Origin: CAYTGR01 sp964437445
GTDB lineage: Bacteria > Chloroflexota > Anaerolineae > B4-G1 > SLSP01
Direction: 5' to 3'
DNA: 64,000 bases
Assembly (NCBI GenBank): GCA_964437445.1
Contig: CAYTGR010000008.1
Location: 1-64,000 of the forward strand
In this document: in pieces, positions 41,426 through 48,216 of the stretch
Numbering within the stretch: position 1 is the first letter of the stretch
How the letters are laid out: the number at the start of each line of letters is the position of its first letter
The notes under the pieces: generated by a model
What the model was told of the DNA's origin: nothing
What the model saw: the letters and a program-made list of their open reading frames with translations, nothing else
Databases searched by the model: none
Translations under genes and position numbers: made by a program

Positions 41426-41683
41426 ATGAGCAAAGACAAACCGGCGGAGACCTGGGGGCTCAGCGCGGCCGAGTTCTATGCCGAGCTGCAGGGACAAGTC
41501 GTCCAGGTGGCTATCGCCGTCAGTGCCCCAACGGGCAGCGGGCTGAAGCTCTTCCAGGGCACGCTGGTGGGCGTAGACCGCTACGACCTGGTGCTGCGCC
41601 AGGAAACCGGGCTGCGGATTCTGTTCAACAAAGGCCACCTGGTCTACGTGACCCGGGCTCCCGGCGGAGCACCGCTTCCGTGA
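41426..41683 (+). CDS. Small Hfq/LSm-like protein
   Basis: The 85-residue product has a strong AGGAGG before its ATG. Its second half, LKLFQGTLVGVDRYDLVLRQ followed by ETGLRILFNKGHLVYVTR, has the strand order and spacing of Sm1/Sm2 motifs in Hfq-like proteins: G.L.G.D.Y...L, then a lysine-glycine-histidine near the second motif. Hfq hexamers bind RNA. The call is by pattern only. The stop overlaps the GTG start of the radical SAM-HNH gene, so the two products are probably made together. Confidence 0.6.
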   Translation: MSKDKPAETWGLSAAEFYAELQGQVVQVAIAVSAPTGSGLKLFQGTLVGVDRYDLVLRQETGLRILFNKGHLVYVTRAPGGAPLP

Positions 41684-42936
41684 GCACCGCCCTGGTCGTC
41701 AACGGCTCCCGCGCTTACAACCTGGGCGCGCAGCGGCTCACCGCCTGGCTCAAAGGGCGGGGCGAGCCGACCCAGCTCTACGAGCGCCCGGCGCTGCCCA
41801 CCGACCTGGAACTGCTGGCGGCCGACGCGCTCTACCTCTCCGCGCTCTTCTCCTGGGACCTGCCGGTGCTGGTCGGCGTGGCCCACCGCGCCCAGGCCCT
41901 CGGTGTCCCGGAGCTGCAGCTCGGCGGGCCGGCGGCGGAGCACAACGCGGCCTGGGTGCAGACGCAGACCGGCCTGACCCCCTGGCGCGGCCCCCACCCC
42001 TGCGAGCGCGCGCACCTGCCGCTGCCCACCCTGACCCGCACCAGCCGGGGCTGTGTCAACCGGTGTGGCTTCTGCCTGGTGGCCCGCGCCGAAGGCCCCC
42101 TGGTGGAGTTGCCGGATGACCGCTGGCAACCGGCGGCCAAACTCCTGGACAACAACTTCCTGGCCTGCTCCCCGGCCCACCAGGAGCACGTCCTGGCCCG
42201 CCTGGCCGCCGCCGGCCTGCGCCGCCTGGACTTCAACCAGGGGCTGGATGCCCGGCGCTACACCCCCGACTTCCGGGCGCGCCTGGCTCACCACGGCCTG
42301 CGCCTGGTGCGCTGGCGCTTCGCCTACGACACCCCCGCCGACTGGCCGGCGGTGCAAGCGGCCCTGCGGGACCTGCGCCAGGCCGGCGTCAATTGGGCGC
42401 GGGTCCAGGTCTTCGTCCTCTACGGCTACGCGCCGGACGACACCCCGGCCGCGGCCAGCGCCCGCGCTGAGCAGGTGATCGGCGACCGCACACAGCCGCT
42501 GGCCTGCCCCTGGCCAATGGCCTATAAGCCACTGGACTGGCTGGAGGAGGCCGAGTACGTCCCGGCCGGCTGGACGGTCCAGGCCGTGCTGGACCTGCGC
42601 CGCTACTACAGCCGCCCGACCCTCTGGCGCACCATCCCCTGGGCGGAGTATGACCGGCGGCAACCCCACGGCCGGCCGCCGGCCGGCTACCCGCCCGATT
42701 GGTACGCCCGGGCCCGCCAGGTCAAGGATGCCGCCGGCTGGCGCTGTACCGCCTGCGGGCACGTCCACGACCCCGATCACGGGTATACCCTGACCGTTCA
42801 TCACCGGGACGGCGACCCGGGCCACAACGATCTGGATAACCTGGTGGCGCTTTGCCAGCGCTGCCACCTCGCGGCCCACGGGCGGTCCCGCCAGCGGCCC
42901 GGCCGGGGACAAATCCCGTTGCTAACAGTGAGGTAA
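41680..42936 (+). CDS. Radical SAM protein fused to a C-terminal HNH nuclease domain
   Basis: GTG at 41680 overlaps the stop of the Hfq-like gene; the open frame further upstream lies over that gene. The 418-residue product begins with a Rossmann/B12-binding-like part, TALVVNGSRAYNLGAQRLTA. The radical SAM core has SRGCVNRCGFC (Cys125, 129, 132), which would hold the 4Fe-4S cluster, and later FNQGLDARRYT and RWRFAYDTPADW. From about residue 350 an HNH zinc finger follows: WRCTACGHVHDPDH, LTVHHRDGDPGHNDLDNLVA, LCQRCHLAAHGR. Phages carry related stand-alone radical SAM proteins. Joining one to HNH on a single chain suggests modification and cleavage of nucleic acid, which is speculative. Confidence 0.85.
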   Translation: MSTALVVNGSRAYNLGAQRLTAWLKGRGEPTQLYERPALPTDLELLAADALYLSALFSWDLPVLVGVAHRAQALGVPELQLGGPAAEHNAAWVQTQTGLTPWRGPHPCERAHLPLPTLTRTSRGCVNRCGFCLVARAEGPLVELPDDRWQPAAKLLDNNFLACSPAHQEHVLARLAAAGLRRLDFNQGLDARRYTPDFRARLAHHGLRLVRWRFAYDTPADWPAVQAALRDLRQAGVNWARVQVFVLYGYAPDDTPAAASARAEQVIGDRTQPLACPWPMAYKPLDWLEEAEYVPAGWTVQAVLDLRRYYSRPTLWRTIPWAEYDRRQPHGRPPAGYPPDWYARARQVKDAAGWRCTACGHVHDPDHGYTLTVHHRDGDPGHNDLDNLVALCQRCHLAAHGRSRQRPGRGQIPLLTVR

Positions 42937-42940
42937 CCCC

Positions 42941-44590
42941 ATGCCCAGAACTCCGCTCAGTGTCCGGGTCGTCCATCTGTCCGTCCTGGAACCCACCGCC
43001 CAGGGCGCGCCCGACCGCTACGTGGACATCCGGGTGGAGTTAGGCCCGGAAGCCGTGACGGACGGGCTGCTCCAGCGGCTCTCCGGCAACGCGCTCAAGG
43101 TGCTGGTGGCGCTGGCCCGGCATTTGCGCCCCCTGGTGGGGGTCGAACTGGATCATGCCATCCAGTTAGGGCTGGCGACGCCGGACGACGCCGGCAAGCT
43201 GACCACCTTCGTAACCGATGTGGCCCTGGCCAACGAGTTGCAGCTCTATCGGGCCACGGTGCAAAAGGCCCTCCAGGAATGGGAAGCCGAGGGCCTCCTC
43301 ACCATCACCACTGCTCCCTATCAGGCGCGTACCCTGGACGGCCGCTATCAGTTGGGGCGCTTGGTTATGCTCTCATTGGCTGCCGGGCAGGCGGTGCGGA
43401 CCGGGCCAACTCCACTTAGCCGTGCTGAAAAAAGCAGCACGGTCCGTGCTGAAAAAAACAGCACGGCTGCCCCTTCAACCTCAATTACCCCCACCCGTGC
43501 TGAAAAAAACAGCACGGTCCGTGCTGAAAAAAGCAGCACAAAATCTGATGATGTTGATGATGATGATAATCTAGAAGATAACACCATTTTCCAGGCTTTT
43601 GCCGCCGCGCGCCAGCAAGCTTATCACCCCACCGCGCGCGACCGGTCGCTCCTGGCCCAGCTGCGCGCCGCCGGCTACCAGCCGGCAGAGATTTTAGCTG
43701 CGATCCAACGCGGCGTGGCCGGCGCGTTAGCCGCCGGCCAACGCCCCCGGCGATTTAGCTACGTGGTCCCCATTGTCCGCGAACAGCCCCCCGGCGCTAC
43801 GCCGGCCCGGCTCGTTGTGCTGCCGGAGGTCACCCCGCCGGTTCAACCTGGTCCTGCCGAGGAGCCGGCTGCTCAGCCGGCGGTTTCCGTCCCCCAGGCC
43901 CTGAACCAAACCTCCACCGAGCCTGCCCCAGTGCTGTCGGGGCCAGTCAACGCCGACTGGGCGACCCTGCAAAATTTCTGCGCCGCCCGGGGCCTCCCGC
44001 TGACCCCGGCCCAACTCCAGGATTTACTCCTGTTGGCGCGCGACTATGCTGCCGCCGCGGCCCGGGTCGAGCAAACCGGCCTGGACTGGACCCTGGCCGC
44101 CTTGCAAGCGGTGGACAGCAGCGTGGCGCATCCGGTCCGCTATGTGCGCGCCATCCTCAAACAGTGGCAAGCGCAGCCATCGCCACCGCACCGCCCGGCC
44201 GCCGCCCCGGTCACGGCGGATGACGAGGCCGCGACCGGGGCGGACGACGTGGAGGACGACGTGGAGAACCAGGCCGCTCCGGCAGTTGCGCCGCCGTCGG
44301 CGGAGCTGGAGCCGACCCTCACCCTGGCCGACGGCACGACCCAGCCGGTGGCGCAACTCTGGCACCGGACGCTGGCCGAGTTGGAGCTGCAAATGACCCG
44401 CGCCACGTTTGATACCTGGCTCCGCGATTCCGCCGGCGTGGGCCTGGCCGACGCCACGACGCTGACCGTGCAGGTCAAAAACCAATACGCCGTGGAGTGG
44501 CTGGAAAACCGGCTGGCCCCGGTCATCCAGCGCACCCTGTACCGGCTGACCGGCCAGGCCCTGGGCATCCAATTCGTAGCGGCCCGGTGA
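42941..44590 (+). CDS. Replication initiator-like protein with C-terminal DnaA N-domain-like module
   Basis: The 549-residue protein starts with a winged-helix-like region: ALKVLVALARHLRPLVGV, then ANELQLYRATVQKALQEWEA and EGLLTITTAPYQ. A linker contains four RAEK(S/N)ST repeats (about 160-200). A helical middle part follows, then a Pro/Ala linker. The last ~90 residues, VAQLWHRTLAELELQMTRAT followed by FDTWLRDSAG and YAVEWLENRLAPVIQRTLYR, match DnaA domain I, which in DnaA contacts the helicase and other proteins. It probably binds the internal repeats and recruits host replication factors. No AAA+ motor is present. It follows the radical SAM gene by four bases. Confidence 0.8.
   Translation: MPRTPLSVRVVHLSVLEPTAQGAPDRYVDIRVELGPEAVTDGLLQRLSGNALKVLVALARHLRPLVGVELDHAIQLGLATPDDAGKLTTFVTDVALANELQLYRATVQKALQEWEAEGLLTITTAPYQARTLDGRYQLGRLVMLSLAAGQAVRTGPTPLSRAEKSSTVRAEKNSTAAPSTSITPTRAEKNSTVRAEKSSTKSDDVDDDDNLEDNTIFQAFAAARQQAYHPTARDRSLLAQLRAAGYQPAEILAAIQRGVAGALAAGQRPRRFSYVVPIVREQPPGATPARLVVLPEVTPPVQPGPAEEPAAQPAVSVPQALNQTSTEPAPVLSGPVNADWATLQNFCAARGLPLTPAQLQDLLLLARDYAAAAARVEQTGLDWTLAALQAVDSSVAHPVRYVRAILKQWQAQPSPPHRPAAAPVTADDEAATGADDVEDDVENQAAPAVAPPSAELEPTLTLADGTTQPVAQLWHRTLAELELQMTRATFDTWLRDSAGVGLADATTLTVQVKNQYAVEWLENRLAPVIQRTLYRLTGQALGIQFVAAR
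43420..43541 (+). repeat. Four palindromic iterons inside the initiator gene
   Basis: CCGTGCTG-A(6-7)-CAGCACGG palindromes occur at 43420-43442, 43444-43466, 43495-43517 and 43519-43541. The last copy lacks the final GG. They form two pairs, each with a 24-base step, 51 bases between the pairs. They encode the RAEK(S/N)ST linker repeats. They lie between the predicted DNA-binding and DnaA-like parts of the protein. Confidence 0.88.
43542..43593. other. AT-rich stretch after the iterons (possible unwinding region)
   Basis: Directly after the fourth iteron about 50 bases turn AT-rich (ATCTGATGATG and TGATGATAATCTAGAAGATA). The surrounding DNA is very GC-rich. Iterons followed by an easily melted stretch is the usual layout of an origin. 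The same stretch codes for an Asp-rich linker (DDVDDDDNLEDN). Confidence 0.6.
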
Positions 44591-44613
44591 GGGCTGCCGC
44601 CAGCGCCCCGGCT

Positions 44614-44667
44614 CCGGTACCGGGATAATCAGCGTCTCCACCGGGGGCTATCGGAGTACCTGTGCAA
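44614..44667 (+). repeat. Left arm of a 54-base inverted repeat pair
   Basis: This sequence, including AATCAGCGTCTCC and GAGTACCTGTGCAA, recurs in opposite orientation at 45554-45608 with about seven differences. The pair encloses the gene at 44939-45412. A 12-base palindrome, CAAAGCGCTTTG, overlaps its right end. The function is unknown. Confidence 0.75.
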
Positions 44668-44938
44668 AGCGCTTTGTCACTGGACTGTCCAATGCCCCGG
44701 CTCGCTGCCCAGGCGGCCGGCCCCGGCGCGCCCCTGAGGGAGCCGGCCCGGCCCCGCCCTGACCGGGTTATCGGTCGCCGGCGCGTCGCCCGGGCCAGCG
44801 CGCCGTGCATCCCGGCGGGAACCCCGGGCAGCGCGCCGGTGCCGGGCGGCGGCGCGGACAGCCGGCGCTAAGCCAATCTGAGCATACCGAGGTGGAATAT
44901 GGGAAAACTTGAGGGTAGGAGGCTGGTGGACAGGCAGT

Positions 44939-45412
44939 ATGGCGTCAACGATGGTGGAACGCCTGATTCGTCTATTGATCGCCCTGGCCGGGGGCGACGC
45001 CCAGGCGGAGTTACCGGCCCTCGCGCGCGACCCCTGGATCATGCTCCAGCGCGCGCCGGACGATACCCGGTTTGTGGTCATCGCCCCCCGCCGCTCCGGC
45101 GCACAGCCGCCGGTCAGCGGCAGCGCAGTCTACCTGGTGGGACCGGTGGTCGCGTTACAGGCCGGCGAACTCCAGGTACGAGTCGCCGCGGACGAGCCGC
45201 CGGTGCGCATCCAGGTGCCGTCCCGGCTGGGGCCCCGGTTGCGGCAGGTGGTGCGCGGCAACTTAGTGTTGGTCCAGGGCCGGCTGAGCGGCACGGGCGT
45301 CGTGGAAGCGACGTTGGTGAGCGTGGTGGCGCCGGGGGTGGTGCGCGGCGAGGAGTACGGGGTACGGTACGACGACGAACCCCCGACCCGGACTACCCTC
45401 AAGCCGCGTTGA
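44939..45412 (+). CDS. Hypothetical protein with OB-fold-like pattern
   Basis: The start is uncertain; ATG 44939 gives about 157 residues (an upstream codon at 44909 is possible). After a helical N-terminus, the middle is strand-rich: VYLVGPVVALQAGELQVRVA, then PPVRIQVPSRLGPRLRQVVR and GNLVLVQGRLSGTGVVEATL. This alternation of strands and a GNLVLVQGRL turn resembles an OB fold, as in single-strand DNA binders. A basic tail ends TTLKPR. It lies between two inverted copies of a 54-base repeat and about 300 gene-free bases follow the initiator gene. The fold call is tentative. Confidence 0.55.
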   Translation: MASTMVERLIRLLIALAGGDAQAELPALARDPWIMLQRAPDDTRFVVIAPRRSGAQPPVSGSAVYLVGPVVALQAGELQVRVAADEPPVRIQVPSRLGPRLRQVVRGNLVLVQGRLSGTGVVEATLVSVVAPGVVRGEEYGVRYDDEPPTRTTLKPR

Positions 45413-45553
45413 GCCGGGGGGCGGCGCCGGACTCCCGCCGCCGGGGTCAGGCTGCGGTCAGGACCGCGCCGCCCCGGGGCGCAGTACGCGAGCGCGGTTA
45501 ACGCCAGACTATTCTGGGATAAATGACGATGGGGAAAACTGCAACAGTGCACA

Positions 45554-45608
45554 TTGCACAGGTACTCAGGTACACCCCCGGCGGAGACGCTGATTGTCCG
45601 GGTGCCGG
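45554..45608 (-). repeat. Right arm of the inverted repeat pair
   Basis: Read on the minus strand it matches 44614-44667, sharing AATCAGCGTCTCC, CCGGGGG and GAGTACCTGTGCAA. It is adjacent to a small GTGCA-CAT-TGCAC dyad (45547-45559) and to a minus-strand terminator at 45620-45650. Confidence 0.75.
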
Positions 45609-45619
45609 CGCCGCGGCCC

Positions 45620-45650
45620 AAAAAACAAGGAGTCCAGGACGGACTCCTTG
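45620..45650 (-). terminator. Minus-strand intrinsic terminator
   Basis: CAAGGAGTCC and GGACTCCTTG form a perfect 10-bp stem (45626-45650). On the minus strand it is followed by six T residues. No minus-strand gene is nearby, so a short antisense or noncoding transcript from about 45.7 kb is implied. Confidence 0.7.
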
Positions 45651-45750
45651 CCAACGCGCTCCGGTGCTCCGACGCCGCTTAACCGGGCTATCCCGGGGCA
45701 ACGGGCTCGGCCGGCACTGACGCAAGAACCAGTATAACACAGGAGGAAAA

Positions 45751-46284
45751 ATGCGCCATTGGAGCATGGGACTACTCGCCGTACTGGTCCTGATCGGACC
45801 GTTGACGACCGGCTATTTCACCGCCCCCTGCGACGGGCTGACCGGGCGGCCGGTCCCGTTGTCGCCGTACCGGCTGCAACAGCAGCGCTTCCTGGACCAG
45901 AGCGCGGCGGCGCTGGCGGCCATGGCTCGCCTCGCCCCGGAACTCCACCGCGTGGCCGACGCCGCTACACCGGCGAGTATGGCCGCCGCCTTCCAGCGCG
46001 CCGGCCAGGTAACGGACCTCGCCGGCGCGCTGGCGCAAATCCCCCTGGCCGAGCCGCCAGCGCTCTATGCGCTGCTGAGCGAACGGATCGGCCAGACCCG
46101 CGATACCTACGCGCTGGCTGCCGAGCAGTTGTTGGACTACCTGGGTAACCAGGACGCCACGGCGCTGCAGGCCGCGCAGGCGGCGCTGGCGCTGGCCGAC
46201 ACCGCGCGCCTGGACCTGGACCAGGCCGTGAGCGGGCTACGGTATCCTCTCTGCCGGGAGGTCTGGGCGCATGACCGACGCTGA
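45751..46284 (+). CDS. Small exported or anchored helical protein
   Basis: The 177-residue product has AGGAGG before its ATG and begins with a signal-like helix, WSMGLLAVLVLIGPLTTGYF. The remainder is mostly helical and Ala/Leu-rich (QSAAALAAMARLAPELHRVA, ALQAAQAALALADTARLDLD). Two cysteines (after residue 26 and near the end) could form a disulfide. No family is recognised. It overlaps the next gene by 14 bases. Confidence 0.6.
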   Translation: MRHWSMGLLAVLVLIGPLTTGYFTAPCDGLTGRPVPLSPYRLQQQRFLDQSAAALAAMARLAPELHRVADAATPASMAAAFQRAGQVTDLAGALAQIPLAEPPALYALLSERIGQTRDTYALAAEQLLDYLGNQDATALQAAQAALALADTARLDLDQAVSGLRYPLCREVWAHDRR

Positions 46285-47446
46285 GTACGTGGAACAAACC
46301 GAACTAACCCTGCTGCGCACCGAACTGGCCCAGCTGCGCGCCCGGCTCAGCACGGCGGTGTATCGCCGCCGCCAGGCCGAGGACCTGCTGGGCCGCTATC
46401 TCAACGCCCTCTTCCCGGCCGCCTATACCCAGGCCCTGGCGCAACAGACTGACCGGCTGGCCTTTGCCGAGCAGATGTACCGGGCTCTGGCCCAAATGCC
46501 CGGCACGGGCGCTGCCGTCCCGCTGGCCGCCGGCCCGCCGCCGGTCACAGCCGCACCCGCGCCGCCGGCAGCGCCGGTCGCCCCCACCCCGCCGGCGCTC
46601 ACCGACCCGCATCACATCACGGCGGTACGCCTGCTGGGCCAGACGCCGGATCAGATGGCGGTGCGCCGCCGCTGGCAAGCCGAGACCGGCCAGGATGAGG
46701 CCGCGTTCAAAGCGACGCTCGCCGCGCTGGAACAGGCCGGCTGGCTCACCGTCCAGACCGTGCCGGCCACCGACCGCCTGACCGGCTACTACTCGCCTCG
46801 CCTGGTCTGGCTCACCGCCCCGGGCCGCGCCGACCATCAGCAGCGGTTCGGGCAGGCGGCTGTGACCGAGGCGCAATTCCTGCAATACTACAAGTCGGTG
46901 GAGTCCTGGTGGCTGATCAACGTCACCCGCGCGCTCATCCTGGCCGGCAACGACGTGCCGGGCACTCCGTTTACCGCCGAGGTCTGGGACACAGCCCAAC
47001 CGCTGCCCGCCCCCTGGCAGCGCCGCTACGACACCAGCGAACCGGATTTGATTGTCCGGCTGCGCCCGCGCGGCGGCACGGAGACGACCGTGGTGGTGGA
47101 ATGCGAACGCGCCCTGTACAACGCGCCACAACTCAAGAGCAAGGTCTGGAAGAATCTGGCCGACTATACCGCCGCCGGCTTCGCCGCGGTCTACTACGTG
47201 GCCCCCAACGTACCGGCGGCGCGGACGCTCCGCACCGCGTTGCGCAAGCTCGCCGCCGACCGGCAGGCCCAGCCCGCCGCGGTGGCCGCCGGCTGCGCCG
47301 TCATCTGGACGGCGGTGGACCTGGCCGACCACTGGCTGCCGTCGCCAGGCATGGTGGACCGCTGGGGCGGTCAGCCGCCGGCGGAGTATCCGGGGGCGGC
47401 GCCGGCGCAGTATCATTTCAAGTACAAGGCGGGAGGGATGACATGA
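46271..47446 (+). CDS. Replication-relaxation-like protein with nuclease-type C-terminus
   Basis: The 391-residue protein starts with a coiled coil (LRTELAQLRARLSTAVYRRR). A Pro/Ala linker follows, then a winged-helix segment (AAFKATLAALEQAGWLTVQT). The C-terminal domain, EPDLIVRLRPRGGTETTVVV followed by ECERALYNAPQLKSKVWKNL and FAAVYYVAPN, fits the replication-relaxation (Replic_Relax) pattern. That family has a PD-(D/E)xK-like layout of Asp, Glu-x-Glu and Lys. It occurs on actinobacterial plasmids and may act in replication or transfer initiation. Catalysis is not proven. Overlaps at both ends tie it to its neighbours. Confidence 0.68.
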   Translation: MTDAEYVEQTELTLLRTELAQLRARLSTAVYRRRQAEDLLGRYLNALFPAAYTQALAQQTDRLAFAEQMYRALAQMPGTGAAVPLAAGPPPVTAAPAPPAAPVAPTPPALTDPHHITAVRLLGQTPDQMAVRRRWQAETGQDEAAFKATLAALEQAGWLTVQTVPATDRLTGYYSPRLVWLTAPGRADHQQRFGQAAVTEAQFLQYYKSVESWWLINVTRALILAGNDVPGTPFTAEVWDTAQPLPAPWQRRYDTSEPDLIVRLRPRGGTETTVVVECERALYNAPQLKSKVWKNLADYTAAGFAAVYYVAPNVPAARTLRTALRKLAADRQAQPAAVAAGCAVIWTAVDLADHWLPSPGMVDRWGGQPPAEYPGAAPAQYHFKYKAGGMT

Positions 47447-47649
47447 GCCTGGCCGAAGGGTTGACGCGCGCGGGGTTGTTGTGGTGGGACGGCTGTGTGG
47501 TGCTGGGGCTGGCCTTGTGGCAGGCCGGGCCGTTCGTGGTGGCGTTGGGGGGCGTGGCCGCGCTGCTGGCGTTGACCGCCGGGTGGTCACCACGCCGCCG
47601 GCGGGCACGCGCGGCGGAGACGGCGCCGCCCAGGTTCACGTTGCGGTGA
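47443..47649 (+). CDS. Very small membrane protein at the element's end
   Basis: ATG 47443 follows GGGAGG and overlaps the previous stop by four bases. The 68-residue product has two membrane helices (LLWWDGCVVLGLALWQAG, FVVALGGVAALLALTAG) and a basic tail. It is the last gene of the plus-strand run. Confidence 0.6.
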   Translation: MSLAEGLTRAGLLWWDGCVVLGLALWQAGPFVVALGGVAALLALTAGWSPRRRRARAAETAPPRFTLR

Positions 47650-48079
47650 GACAATCGCCAATCACCTGGAATTGGCATCACTGGCTGCCTGAGAGAGCGC
47701 CGATCAGGCAATTCGCCCGCAATTTTGGCTGACCCTATGCCGTCGCCTGCCCCTAACGTTCCACCACCACTAGCGCCAGCGGCAGCGCTGCGTCAGGGCA
47801 CACCCCTTGCCGCTCTCGCTCGCCGGTGAATGCATCGTTGGTCTCTCAATCCGTCTGCCGTCCGGCCAGGCAGGACATGCCGACGTTTTTTGTTGCAATA
47901 GCCGACCCAACTTTCAGTAGTATAGGCGGATTGCAGCGTGTGGCAAGTCTGTGAAGGCGTTAACCCTCCACCGCAAGCACTAAGACCCTACCCAGCCCTC
48001 ATGAGTCGGGGAAGATTTTCATCATGCAACAAATGTTGCATTTAAAACGGGCAAGCCGCGCCGTGATTCTTATTTCCAT
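47650..48079. other. Gene-free border region
   Basis: About 430 bases carry no supported gene. Composition falls from the very GC-rich level of the element toward that of the chromosome. The right end of the element should be in this stretch. I compared it by eye with the tRNA-Gln 3' end and its flank and saw no repeat of the TTCGAATCCTACCGCCCC core. Confidence 0.5.
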
Positions 48080-48107
48080 TTGCAGTTTTGGCCGGGGGTG
48101 CTACACT
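48080..48107 (+). promoter_or_regulatory. Promoter for the subtilase-Kelch gene
   Basis: TTGCAG and TACACT are 16 bases apart, giving a leader of about 100 bases before the ATG at 48217. Confidence 0.6.
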
Positions 48108-48216
48108 GATTCTGAGCCTGTTTTACCGTGGCCGCGGGGTCCGCCCTGGAATTCCCCGCGATCAATTCCTGTGCTGCGTCAGAGACACTTTCTGGTTCTC
48201 TCAACGGAGGTGGAGC

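Larger units (their letters stand above)
32236..47649. mobile_element. Putative integrated plasmid/conjugative-type element
   Basis: A run of about 26 mostly short, very GC-rich plus-strand genes differs in style from both flanks. Functions present are replication (initiator with internal iterons, replication-relaxation-like protein), partition (ParA, small DNA binder, phased repeats) and DNA transfer (FtsK-like ATPase, DUF2637 protein, many small membrane proteins). Recombination or repair (recombinase domain, GIY-YIG) is also present. This set resembles actinobacterial integrative and conjugative plasmids. The left edge is near tRNA-Gln; the right edge lies between 47650 and 48080. No complete integrase and no direct repeat marking the ends were found, so both borders are approximate. 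Confidence 0.7.

Noticed and set aside
44662..44871. 69-codon frame between the initiator gene and the OB-fold-like gene
   Set aside because: Low-complexity Pro/Ala/Arg composition typical of random GC-rich DNA, and no ribosome site.
32073..47700. tRNA-Gln 3' end as attachment site of the element
   Set aside because: I looked for a second copy of the tRNA 3' end (TTCGAATCCTACCGCCCC) in the 47.6-48.2 kb border and elsewhere in the element and found none. The tRNA is complete, so adjacency alone does not prove integration there.
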